A stretch of 64,000 nt of DNA from Nocardiopsis prasina DSM 43845 (GTDB taxonomy: Bacteria; Actinomycetota; Actinomycetes; Streptosporangiales; Streptosporangiaceae), in the NCBI RefSeq assembly GCF_000341265.1, contig NZ_ANAE01000133.1, positions 46,645 to 110,644 of the forward strand, given 5' to 3'. Positions within the stretch are counted from its first letter, which is position 1, and the number at the start of each line of letters is the position of its first letter. This document shows, in pieces, positions 38,701-46,854 of this stretch. The notes beneath the pieces were generated by a model. The model did not search any database. It was not told where the DNA came from and worked only from the letters and a program-made list of their open reading frames with translations. The translations under genes and the position numbers were made by a program.

Positions 38701-40383
38701 ACACGAGCCGCCATCGTCCACGCGCACGGACCGTTCGTCGGGGCGCGGCCCTTCCGCGCCCAGGACCGGCGACACTTTCTCGGCCGCCGTTCCGAAACCG
38801 AGGAACTGGTGCGTTCCTGGAGCCGCCACCGGCTCACCGTCCTCCACGGTGACAACGGGGTGGGAAAGACATCCCTGGTCAGAGCGGGGGCCGTGCCCGC
38901 GCTCACCGACCGCGGCAGCACCGTACTGCCCCAGGGCGAACTCCGCTTCGACCCGGTGTTCCCCGCCGCGATACTCCCCGGGCAGAACCCCTACAGCCGC
39001 GCGCTGCTGGCCCTGTGGAGCCCCTCGGAGTTCCCCACCCACGGACCCGGCACCTCGATCAGCGACTACCTGCGCACCCACGAGAGCACCGACCGGCAGG
39101 GTCTGCCCCGGCCGGTCTTCGCCGTCCTGGACCAGACCGAACTCCTCCTGCGGCGTTCCGCCGCGCCCGAACCGGTGCGCAGGGACTTCCTGGACGAACT
39201 GTTCACCGCCGTGGAGCACCGCACCGACCTCCACCTGCTGCTCTCCGTGCGCACGCAGCACCTCGACGAACTCCGGCGCCTGGTGGAGAAACGCGAGGTC
39301 GACCACGCCGAGGTGCGACTCACGCCGTTTGCCCCGGGAACCGCCACCGACGCGGCGGCGCGTGCCCTGGCGCTGGCGGGTTCCCGTACCGCCGCGCGGG
39401 ACGCCGACCGGCTGGTGGACCGGGCCCGCACCGCTCGCGACGCGGGGGCACAACCGTGTCCCCCGAAGGACACCGTGGAGCCCGCCCTCCTCCAGTTCCT
39501 GGGGCAGGCGCTCTGGGAGCGGGCCAGCGCGTCCGGCACGGCCCTGGTCCCGGACGCCGAGTCCGAGGTCGACCGCCTTCTCACCGAGCGTCTGTCAGGA
39601 GTCCTCTCGGAGGTGGCGGACGAACACCTGGTGCCCCCGGAGGTGCCGTACGCCTGGCTGCGCGCGGTGGCGGAGGCCGGTCCACGGGGCGTGGGCCGGC
39701 CGGCCTGCGAGGATCCGGACAGCGAACTGACACCCGGGGTGGTCCACGCCCTGGAGGACCGCCACCTGGTCACCGCCAACCGGGACGGTTCCGCCTACCT
39801 GCTGCGCCACCCCAGGCTGGCAGGCCCTCTGGCGGCCCTCTCCCCGTTCGCGCGCGGGCCCTCCTCCCCGAGCGGCCCCGAACCCCTGGAGGCTGCCCGC
39901 GCCGCGCACACCCGGGGGGAGACGGCGCTGGCCGCCGAGCACGCCCGTCGCGGCCTGGGCCGAGCCGCGGCGAACCCGAGGGAGCGCGCGCTGCTCACCG
40001 CGCTTCTGGGCGACCTCGCGTTCGAGCGCGGCGACCACCTGACGGCGGCCCGACACTACGCGGACGCCGCCAGGCAGCGCGAGGCGGTCGGCGACGGCGC
40101 GGCGGTCTCGCGTCTGCTGGTCGCCGAGGCGCGCAACCGCCTGATGTCGGGCGAGAGGTCGGCGGGGCTCACGGGGGTGGCGGCGGCCGAGAGCCGGGTG
40201 CACGCCGACCCCAGCCTGCGGGCCGGGATCGGACAGGTGCTCTGGCTCGCGGGGCAGGGGAGCTCGGCCCTGGACGTTCTGGAGGGCGCCATGGTGGGTG
40301 GCGGCGGGATCACCGAGGCGCGGCGCACCCGTGGGGAGATCCGCGCGGAGCAGCGGGGAACGTCCGGTCAGGGGAGGAACTGA
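38701..40383 (+). CDS. STAND-type NTPase (nSTAND1-like) with C-terminal helical repeats
   Basis: The 560-residue protein starts at ATG 38701 with GGGAG upstream; an in-frame ATG at 38632 adds an unlikely extension. Residues 13-30 (FVGARPFRAQDRRHFLGR) are the classic lead-in of the novel STAND NTPase 1 family, then Walker A GDNGVGKT (51-58), a Walker B-like FAVLDQTELLL near 140, and a winged-helix part near 270-350. Residues after about 400 contain TPR-like helices (AAEHARRGLGRAAANPRERA). STAND proteins act as ligand-gated switches in signalling or defence. It lies 149 bases after the precursor peptide and is coupled to the next gene, so a role tied to the peptide is inferred. Confidence 0.8.
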   Translation, partial: TRAAIVHAHGPFVGARPFRAQDRRHFLGRRSETEELVRSWSRHRLTVLHGDNGVGKTSLVRAGAVPALTDRGSTVLPQGELRFDPVFPAAILPGQNPYSRALLALWSPSEFPTHGPGTSISDYLRTHESTDRQGLPRPVFAVLDQTELLLRRSAAPEPVRRDFLDELFTAVEHRTDLHLLLSVRTQHLDELRRLVEKREVDHAEVRLTPFAPGTATDAAARALALAGSRTAARDADRLVDRARTARDAGAQPCPPKDTVEPALLQFLGQALWERASASGTALVPDAESEVDRLLTERLSGVLSEVADEHLVPPEVPYAWLRAVAEAGPRGVGRPACEDPDSELTPGVVHALEDRHLVTANRDGSAYLLRHPRLAGPLAALSPFARGPSSPSGPEPLEAARAAHTRGETALAAEHARRGLGRAAANPRERALLTALLGDLAFERGDHLTAARHYADAARQREAVGDGAAVSRLLVAEARNRLMSGERSAGLTGVAAAESRVHADPSLRAGIGQVLWLAGQGSSALDVLEGAMVGGGGITEARRTRGEIRAEQRGTSGQGRN

Positions 40384-40385
40384 GC

Positions 40386-41012
40386 GTGGACTCCACCGTC
40401 CTGGTCGCCCTGATCACCGGTGTCATCACCGCGATCAGCACCCTGGGGGCCACGGCGCTGTCCGGCTACCGGACCGCGAAGGTCGAACGCTGGAGGGCCG
40501 ATCACACCCTCAAGCGGGAGCGGGAGCAGCGCGAGTACGAGCGGGGACGGGCCCGGCAACGGGAGGTGCGCACACGGTTGGAGGAGGTGCGCGGCAGCGT
40601 GTTGCGGCTCGACATCGGCATGCGCAACATCGCCCAGATCCGGATGCAGGGTCCTCCCCGCCAGGGCGGCGACGACCTGTCCGACCTCGTGCGGCAGGCC
40701 CGGACCGACATCTACGAGGCGGTGATCGCGGTCGAGCGCATGCGCGACGTCCTGCCTCCGGACGGCCAGGACCACGTCGACGAGCTGCGTGACGCGGTGG
40801 ACGAGGTGGTCAACCACGTTCAGGCGCGAACCGACCGGAGCGCCGACCAGGTGCACCGGGATTTGGCGTCGGGTCTTCGGGCGCTGGCCGGGGCGGTTCC
40901 GGCGGAGTGGGTGCTGGAGGCGGGAGCGCCCGTGGGGCGGTCCGGGGGCGGGGCCGGTTCCGTGGCGGAGCCGGCTGGGGAGGACGCGGGCGCAGAGCCA
41001 GGAGCAGAGTGA
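40386..41012 (+). CDS. single-TM coiled-coil protein coupled to the STAND NTPase
   Basis: The 208-residue product starts at a GTG two bases after the NTPase stop, with GGGGAGG upstream. An N-terminal membrane segment (STVLVALITGVITAISTLGA, residues 3-22) is followed by a strongly charged Arg/Glu coiled coil (REREQREYERGRARQREVR). A helical domain comes next, then a Gly/Ala/Glu tail. The layout (short outside, one TM, cytoplasmic coiled coil) is that of a membrane partner of a cytoplasmic switch. No enzymatic motif. The last 200 bases overlap the 3' end of the convergent MFS gene. Confidence 0.7.
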   Translation: MDSTVLVALITGVITAISTLGATALSGYRTAKVERWRADHTLKREREQREYERGRARQREVRTRLEEVRGSVLRLDIGMRNIAQIRMQGPPRQGGDDLSDLVRQARTDIYEAVIAVERMRDVLPPDGQDHVDELRDAVDEVVNHVQARTDRSADQVHRDLASGLRALAGAVPAEWVLEAGAPVGRSGGGAGSVAEPAGEDAGAEPGAE

Positions 41013-42234
41013 AGACGAGGGTCAGCGCGCCGGTGGCCCCGCACACGAGCAGAACCGTGCCGTGTACTCCCAGAGCCTCCAGCGCGTAGCCCCCGCCCAG
41101 CATCCCCGCGGGCAGAGCGCCGCCGCTGAGGAAGCGGACGGTGCCGGTGAGGCGCCCCAGGAGCTCCGGGGGGACGTGGGTGGTGTGGTAGGTCGCCACG
41201 GTGACGTTCATGTGCGCCCCGACGAACCCGATGCCGCCCCAGACCACGGGCAGCGCCGCCAGGAGCCAGGTGGACCCGGCCCGCTCGGCGACGACGAGCA
41301 GGAGGGTCAGGGCCAGCCACGACCACAGGCACAGCACCACCATCCGGGTGGGGGTCAGCCTGCGCACCAGGATCGGGGCGAGCAGGGCGCCGAGCAGCCC
41401 TCCAGCGCCGGTGGCCGCCAGCACCACGCCGAGCAGGAAGGCGGACAGGTCCTCGTCGGTGGCGGTCAGCATGATGATCAGCCACACCGACTGGAACAGC
41501 GCGTTGGTGATGGTGCACACGACCAGCGACCGCAGCAGGAAGCGGTCGGTGCGCAGCAACAGGAAACCCCCGGCCAGTTCCCGGAGGACGCCGTGCCGGG
41601 GGTCGGACCGCTGGGGCCTCGGCCGTGACCGGGGCAGCAGCCAGGCCGCCCACAGCCCCAGGGCGGAGACCACGGTGTCGAAGAGCGCGGGCAGTCCGTG
41701 CGCCAGGCCGTACAGGGCGCCACCGAGGGGGCGTCCGATCATCTGGGTGGCGTCGGTGCGGGCCTCGTTCTTGGCGGCAGCCCCGGCCAGCTCGTCCCGG
41801 GGGACGAGACGCGGGACGGCGGCCGCTCCGGCGGTGGCGTGCATGGTGCCGCACACGCCGTGCAGGGCCGAGGCCACGGCGAGCAGGACCACCGGCGCGT
41901 CGAACACCAGGACCGGGGCGACGAACAGGACGACACAGGCGATGCGGGCGGCCAGGCCGACGACCATGACGGTGCGCGGGTCGTGGCGGTCCACCATGAG
42001 GCCGACGGGGATGTGCAGGACGGTGCGCGGCACCATGCCGGCCGCGGAGATCCAGCCCGCCAGCACCGGGGAGCCGGTGTGGAACAGGGCCAGGAGGGGG
42101 ACGGCCAGACCGAAGGTCATGGTCCCGAGACCGGCCAGCGCCACACTGCTCCACAGCAACGCGAAATGGCGTCGCCAACGTCCGGTGTCTCGGTTCGGAA
42201 AGGTTTCCCCAACACAGGGTTCCGTTGTTGACAT
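40810..42234 (-). CDS. major facilitator superfamily transporter (drug efflux-like)
   Basis: The 474-residue protein starts at ATG 42234 (MSTTEPCVGETFPN). About 12 membrane segments can be counted: GTMTFGLAVPLLALFHTGS leads, and the MFS loop 2-3 signature appears as GLMVDRHDPRTVMVVGLAAR. The layout is that of the MFS_3/DHA-type exporters, with GAAAVPRLVPRDELAGAAAKN between segments 4 and 5. Residues after about 410 form a Pro/Arg-rich cytoplasmic tail, about 65 residues long, which is the part overlapping the coiled-coil gene on the other strand. The substrate is unknown; it may export a toxic compound or the peptide product (inference). The start has only a weak ribosome site, and the upstream sequence is AT-rich. 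Confidence 0.85.
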   Translation of the reverse strand: MSTTEPCVGETFPNRDTGRWRRHFALLWSSVALAGLGTMTFGLAVPLLALFHTGSPVLAGWISAAGMVPRTVLHIPVGLMVDRHDPRTVMVVGLAARIACVVLFVAPVLVFDAPVVLLAVASALHGVCGTMHATAGAAAVPRLVPRDELAGAAAKNEARTDATQMIGRPLGGALYGLAHGLPALFDTVVSALGLWAAWLLPRSRPRPQRSDPRHGVLRELAGGFLLLRTDRFLLRSLVVCTITNALFQSVWLIIMLTATDEDLSAFLLGVVLAATGAGGLLGALLAPILVRRLTPTRMVVLCLWSWLALTLLLVVAERAGSTWLLAALPVVWGGIGFVGAHMNVTVATYHTTHVPPELLGRLTGTVRFLSGGALPAGMLGGGYALEALGVHGTVLLVCGATGALTLVFTLLLALRPRPPQPAPPRNRPRPRTAPRALPPPAPTPPEPPRPAPEDPTPNPGAPGRRSGRFAPERG

Positions 42235-42492
42235 CGTTCTCAATGCAGATGGAAAACGTGAGTGCCGAAAACCACGCAAGGGGTACTGGGGTGACAAATC
42301 CGAATGCCACAAGCCCTGTGGTGGAGGGCTTGTGCTGACCCGATCGGCGTGGTCCACGCGGTTCTGAAGGTCCCGGTTCATGCTATCCGGAAAAGCGTGC
42401 CACCTCGGCCTGTTGGTGTTCAAGATGAGCGTTTGAGTCGCAAGTGTCAACAGTGGAAAGGGTGATTGGCCGTTTTATGCCGTTTTCTCCGC

Positions 42493-42523
42493 TTGACCTC
42501 AACCACGGTTGAGGTCGCACACT
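42493..42523 (+). promoter_or_regulatory. MerR/SoxR-type promoter with 19-base spacer and perfect operator palindrome
   Basis: A -35 element TTGACC (42493-42498) and a -10-like CACACT (42518-42523) are 19 bases apart, the long spacer typical of MerR-family activation. Inside lies a perfect inverted repeat: GACCTCAACC (42495-42504), a 2-base centre, and its complement at 42507-42516. The core CCTCAA...TTGAGG matches the SoxR operator pattern. The first gene downstream is at 42555. No merR-family gene is in the window. Confidence 0.8.
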
Positions 42524-42554
42524 GCTGGAGAACCGATCCGACCCTGGGAGCACC

Positions 42555-43016
42555 GTGCCCGACCCCACCTTCCTACCCGCTCCCGAGCACCTGCGCCGAC
42601 GCCTTGCCGACGACCGTAGCGTCTGGCTGTGCACTCTACGTTCCGACGGCTCGCCGCACGTGGTGCCGGTGTGGTTCGTCCACCTGAGGGAGCGATGGTG
42701 GATCGGCGTGTCCACCACCTCCGTCAAGGCCCGCAACGCGTCGCGCGACCCCAGGGTGTCCCTGGCCCTGGAGGACGGCGACGCGCCCGTGGTCGCCCAG
42801 GGGACGGCCACGGTCCACGACCGCTTTCCGGACGACGTCCTGGCCGCCTTCCGTGACCGGTACGGCTGGGACCCGCGCACTCCCTACGGCAGGGACCCCC
42901 GCCGCTCCCTGCTGGAAGTCGGTGTCACCCGCTGGCTGATGTCCGGCGCCGCCCCCGAGACCACCCCGACCCCCGGGGGCGCTCACGACACCTCCTCGAA
43001 CCCCGGAGCCTGTTGA
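42555..43016 (+). CDS. pyridoxamine 5'-phosphate oxidase-like (split barrel) flavin/F420 protein
   Basis: The 153-residue protein starts at a GTG with GGGAG upstream. It carries the split-barrel signature: LADDRSVWLCTLRSDGSPHV, then VPVWFVHLRERWWIGV, the Arg/Lys-rich TTSVKARNASRDPRVSLALE, and VVAQGTATVHDRFPD. Actinobacterial members of this size reduce small compounds with F420 or bind FMN/heme. The sequence does not separate these options. Its promoter has a SoxR-like operator, suggesting induction by redox-active compounds. The 20-residue C-terminus is low-complexity. Confidence 0.85.
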   Translation: MPDPTFLPAPEHLRRRLADDRSVWLCTLRSDGSPHVVPVWFVHLRERWWIGVSTTSVKARNASRDPRVSLALEDGDAPVVAQGTATVHDRFPDDVLAAFRDRYGWDPRTPYGRDPRRSLLEVGVTRWLMSGAAPETTPTPGGAHDTSSNPGAC

Positions 43017-43193
43017 CCCCTCGGGGCGTCGGTGGAGACGAGCCTTCCCCGGAGCCTCACCGGTCCCTGGGGCCGCACCGAAGCCCGGACTGTCGGACCC
43101 CTGGTGCGCGGTCGTTCGCCCCCTGCTCCCCACTCGCCCCACACCGTCCCTCCGGGAGGTTCCAAGGGAGTGGGACGCGGCTCCGAGGCCGCG

Positions 43194-44351
43194 TCACACC
43201 CGGCGCGTACGGTCCTGCCCCGAGGCCTCACCGGTCGCCAGCCGTGTCACCCGGTGGGCCTCGGTGGGATCGGGACACTCCCAGCGTCGGACCAGCCGTT
43301 CCACGGCCGCCCGCGGTACCGGCGCGGACCTGTGGTCCATGCGTTCGCCCAGCACCCGGGGCGGTGCCTCCAACGCCACGATCTCCACCCTGGCCCGGTA
43401 GTCGGCCGCCAGGGACACCGACCGCCCGCGCAGGTCGCGCGACACGTGGGTGGCGTTCCACACGAACGACCTGCCCGCCCGCAGGTGCTCGCGGGCGCGC
43501 TCGGCGGCGGCCGCGGCCACCGGGCGCTGGTCCGCGGTAGGCCGAACCCCCAGTTCGGTGCGGAGCGCGTCCAGGCTCACCACCGGCACGTCCGGCCGGT
43601 TCGCCCCGATCCAGTGGTCCTTGCCAGCACCGGGCAGACCGGACATCACCGTCACGGTCAGCCGGGTGTCGTCGTGCGCCGCGTAGTCCGGGTCGCGGTC
43701 GGGCCTGCGGAAGAACCAGAACCGCGCGTGGTCGGAGGGGAAGGCGCGCGGTGTGTCCAGGCAGCGCTGCTCGGCGCAGTACTCGGCGTACAGCCCGATG
43801 TTGTCCAGCACCTCCGAGGTGTCTCCGCAGTGGCGCCCGAGGATGTCGGCGGTGGCCAGCACGACCAGGTCGTCGTTGCGGGCCAGCAGGCTGGCGCGGA
43901 AGGCGATCTGGCGCAGATCCGGGCGTTCCAGGGCCCAGAACGGCACCTGGTGGTGGCGGACCAGCGCGGCCACGTGCTCACGCCACTCGATCGGGGCCCC
44001 GGACTCCCAGAGGATCCGGCGGGCCAGCAGGTCACCGCCTCGGGAGTGCCCGTGGGCGGTCACCCGGCCGTCCTCGTCGCGCCGGGTGCACAGGGGTTTG
44101 GCCACGTCGTGCAGGAGCACGGCCGCGAAGATCCGGACCCGCTCGTCGGCGGGTCGGGCACGCCACTCGGGCAGTTCGGAGAGCGCCTCACACGCCATGC
44201 GGGTGTGCACCTCCACGTCCCCCTCGGCGTGGTGGACAGGGTCCTGCTCCACCCCGGCCAGGTCCCGCACCCACGCGAAGGCCTCCCGCACCCGTCCCCA
44301 GTCCAGGCCCCAGTACGGCGGAGCGGGGCAGAGCTCATCGAACAGTCGCAT
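43194..44351 (-). CDS. HD-Pnk: HD phosphoesterase fused to P-loop polynucleotide kinase
   Basis: The 385-residue protein has an N-terminal HD domain with His49, His81-Asp82 (LLHDVAKP) and the further metal-site residues in AHGHSRGGD and RHHQVPFW. A C-terminal kinase-like P-loop follows: GLPGAGKD at 238-245, then VVSLDALRTELG, and the Arg-rich lid RSFVWNATHVSRDLRG. This order matches the bacterial HD-Pnk end-healing enzymes, which remove 2',3'-cyclic or 3' phosphates (HD) and phosphorylate 5' hydroxyls (Pnk) of broken RNA. Asp replaces the usual Ser/Thr after the P-loop Lys. Its start overlaps the RNA ligase gene by 17 bases. Role in RNA repair is from family knowledge. Confidence 0.88.
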   Translation of the reverse strand: MRLFDELCPAPPYWGLDWGRVREAFAWVRDLAGVEQDPVHHAEGDVEVHTRMACEALSELPEWRARPADERVRIFAAVLLHDVAKPLCTRRDEDGRVTAHGHSRGGDLLARRILWESGAPIEWREHVAALVRHHQVPFWALERPDLRQIAFRASLLARNDDLVVLATADILGRHCGDTSEVLDNIGLYAEYCAEQRCLDTPRAFPSDHARFWFFRRPDRDPDYAAHDDTRLTVTVMSGLPGAGKDHWIGANRPDVPVVSLDALRTELGVRPTADQRPVAAAAAERAREHLRAGRSFVWNATHVSRDLRGRSVSLAADYRARVEIVALEAPPRVLGERMDHRSAPVPRAAVERLVRRWECPDPTEAHRVTRLATGEASGQDRTRRV

Positions 44352-45123
44352 ACAGCACCTCCGGATCGGCCAGGGCGTTGGCGATCAGGGGCCGGTCCAG
44401 CCAGTGCGTACCCGCGTCCAGGATCGCGGAGGTGAACTCCGCCCTCACCCACTTGTACCGGTCGACCGTGTGGTCGCCCTCCTCGACCTTGACGTACAGC
44501 CCCTCCATGAGGTCGGAGCCGTCCGTCTCGGCCAGCGCACGTTCGGGGTCGGCGCCACCGGCCCTGGCGGCCTCGGTCAGCGCCGCCCGCCACCCGGGGG
44601 TCCGGCACGCGGAGGCCCCGACCAGCGCGGTCAGCTCCGCGAGCGAGGCCAGCGGCCCCTCGTGGAGCACGGGCACCGACACCACGGGGGTTCCGGACAG
44701 GAGCGCCCTCCTGCGCGACGTGGACAGGAACGTCCCGTCGCGGGTGTCCAGCACGTCGAACTCACAGAAGTAGTGCGGCAGCGCGTCGTAGAACACGGTG
44801 TGCCGCGCGTACAGCCACTCGCCGTAGAGCACGTACCGGTCCTCCAGCCGGGGCCGCAGCGCGGGCGCGACCGCCGCCGCCCAGGCCTTGAACGGGGCGA
44901 ACTGGCGCTCCCGGGGGCCGCCGGTCAGGTAGTGCCCCCGGCTCTGGAGCCGCAGTACGCCGTCGGGACCGAAGCTGATCCCGGAGTTGGCGCCGTCCAG
45001 CTTCTCCTCCACCACCAGGTGCCGCCCGGCCAGGTGAGCGAACGGCTCGGCCGACAGGTCGTGGTCACCGTGCTGGAGCCGCGACCCACGGATGTGCCGG
45101 GTGCGGGGGTACTTGCGAAGCAT
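44335..45123 (-). CDS. ATP-dependent RNA ligase
   Basis: The 262-residue protein has the nucleotidyltransferase motif I LVVEEKLDGANSGISF with the predicted AMP-accepting Lys41. Motif III-like LYGEWLYARHTVFYDAL, motif IIIa-like YFCEFDVLDTRDG, motif IV-like LMEGLYVKVEEGD and motif V-like YKWVR all follow in order. Length fits small single-domain RNA ligases. It seals the ends prepared by the adjacent HD-Pnk. Its stop overlaps the HD-Pnk start by 17 bases, a sign of one operon. The ATG at 45123 has no clear ribosome site; a GTG at 45138 is the alternative. Confidence 0.9.
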   Translation of the reverse strand: MLRKYPRTRHIRGSRLQHGDHDLSAEPFAHLAGRHLVVEEKLDGANSGISFGPDGVLRLQSRGHYLTGGPRERQFAPFKAWAAAVAPALRPRLEDRYVLYGEWLYARHTVFYDALPHYFCEFDVLDTRDGTFLSTSRRRALLSGTPVVSVPVLHEGPLASLAELTALVGASACRTPGWRAALTEAARAGGADPERALAETDGSDLMEGLYVKVEEGDHTVDRYKWVRAEFTSAILDAGTHWLDRPLIANALADPEVLYATVR

Positions 45124-45180
45124 GTGACGGTTGTACACACCCGACGACCCACGGAGCCAGCGGTTTTCCGGCCCGAGCCC

Positions 45181-46458
45181 TCAGGTCAGTCTGGAGCGGG
45201 TGCCCAGCGACGCGGCGTCCGCGGCGGCGCGGCCCTCGTACCAGCCCTCGGAGCTGGAGGGCCCCCGGACCCGGGACGAGGTCAGCGCTCCGAAGGCCTC
45301 GTCCACCGCGGCCTCCACCGCCTTCTCCCTGGCGGCGAACACCGGCACGAGGTCGGTACCGGTCTCGGCGGTGACCGCCTCCTCGGCGGCGCGCGCCGAC
45401 TCGGTGAGGCGTTCGCCCACCCGCACCGCGAACGCGGACATGAACGACGCCCGGAAGTCCTTGCGCGCCCCGCGCCCGGAACGGTCCCGTTTCGAACCGC
45501 TCACCCGCATCGCGGCCTCGGCCTGCACCAGCAGGGACGTGTACAGCAGGTCCACCGCCTCCACGTCGCCGGGGAACCCCATCACGGTGCTCAGCCCCAG
45601 TTCCCGGTGCCAGACGGCACGGCAGTGGTTGGCCTCGGCGACCTCGGTCAGGAGTACGGCCCGGTGCTCGTCGTAGGGCGAGTCCACCGGCAATCTGCGG
45701 GCGGAGGCGGCCTCCGGCTCCTCGGGGTCCTGCGCCACCAGGGCGAGGTCGATGCTGTGCCGAGCCATCATCTCCTGGGCCCGGGCGGTCAGCGCCTCGG
45801 CCTCCGACGGGAACTCGGTGGACTCGGCCTTGGCCAGCAGCGCCCGCACGCGCTGGAGCCGACCCCGGTCCACCGGAGCGGAGGTGTGCACACCGGGCCG
45901 GAAGGTGCCCGGGGGCGGTCCCAGACGGCGCATCGGCGGCAGCACACGCAACACGGCCAGGAGGCGCAGGACCACCTCGACCGCCTCGAACCTCAGCAGG
46001 CCGTGCTCGGTGCCCAACCGGGTCAGGTGCTGATCACCCGAGCCGGGGGCGGTCGCGCCCAGGGCACGCACCTGCTCGGTCCAGCGCGGGTCCACCGTGG
46101 CGGCCGAGTGGCGTTCGAGGTCGGCGGTCACGGCCTCGGCGCACACGGTGGCGGCGAGCGCGCCGGACTCACGGGACACGTGCCGGACCGTCTCCGTGGG
46201 CTGCCAGCCGCGCGCCCAGGCGTCGGCGATCGCGAAGAGCAGGGTGTCGAAGAGCGCGCGGCCCGCCGCCCCGGCCCAGGCGGGGTCCTCGGCGTCGGCC
46301 AGCCGGGCCGCCGCGAGATCCACGCCGCCGCCCTCCTGCCCGCGCACGAGCGCCTCCACGGCGCCGGTGACCACCTCCACGGGTATGTCCGAGGGACCTG
46401 GTCCGGCCCACTCGGCCTCGGCCCGCGCGTCGCCGCGTCTGCGGCCCTTCCTGCCCAC
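45181..46458 (-). CDS. DUF2786 domain protein
   Basis: The 425-residue protein starts at GTG 46458 with GGGAG upstream; the frame is open further but that part is Pro/Gly-rich and unlikely. The DUF2786 core is clear near residues 210-245: RVRALLAKAESTEFPSEAEA, ALTARAQEMMARHSIDLAL. After it comes an alpha/beta segment with VLLTEVAEANHCRAVWHRE and GFPGDVEAVDLLYTSLLVQ. The N-terminal 200 residues are an unassigned helical domain. The function of DUF2786 is unknown; it is common in phages and actinomycetes. It lies only 57 bases upstream of the RNA ligase, so it is probably the first gene of that repair operon. Confidence 0.85.
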   Translation of the reverse strand: MGRKGRRRGDARAEAEWAGPGPSDIPVEVVTGAVEALVRGQEGGGVDLAAARLADAEDPAWAGAAGRALFDTLLFAIADAWARGWQPTETVRHVSRESGALAATVCAEAVTADLERHSAATVDPRWTEQVRALGATAPGSGDQHLTRLGTEHGLLRFEAVEVVLRLLAVLRVLPPMRRLGPPPGTFRPGVHTSAPVDRGRLQRVRALLAKAESTEFPSEAEALTARAQEMMARHSIDLALVAQDPEEPEAASARRLPVDSPYDEHRAVLLTEVAEANHCRAVWHRELGLSTVMGFPGDVEAVDLLYTSLLVQAEAAMRVSGSKRDRSGRGARKDFRASFMSAFAVRVGERLTESARAAEEAVTAETGTDLVPVFAAREKAVEAAVDEAFGALTSSRVRGPSSSEGWYEGRAAADAASLGTRSRLT

Positions 46459-46854
46459 GGTGGTACTCCCGGTTCGAGAAACGGTCGGGCCCTGCGGCCG
46501 TGCGGCCCCCTCCGGGCCGACTGGCCATCCTACCGGCCAGCGGTGGCCTGCGGATTCGGTGGTGGGGGTGGGGGAGCACACCCCCGCCGGCCCCGCGGGC
46601 CGCCCTGGCCGGTCGTGGAGTGGCCGCACGGAGGGACGCGGCGCACCCCGAGCGTCCCGGTGGCGGACCGCCTCGCGGGGTTGGCCAGCGGGCGGTCGTT
46701 CGCCGACCGGGCTCGACGAACGGGTCCCGGTCCCGCTCGGCATGATCGTCGGTACCCGGATCGCCGTTCCGGAGGGGCGCGGCCCGCCCGTGCCGGGGCC
46801 CTGAGCCCGGACACCGGGCGGCCCCGAGCGCGGGCGGGCGGGCCGTGGGACGCG
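46459..46854. other. 396-base intergenic region, no gene seen
   Basis: The region between the DUF2786 start and the end of the upstream methyltransferase (both leftward) has no supported gene. It is G/C-rich, with runs such as GGTGGGGGTGGGGGAGCAC near 46560. It should contain the promoter of the DUF2786/RNA-repair operon, which I could not pin down. Confidence 0.4.
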
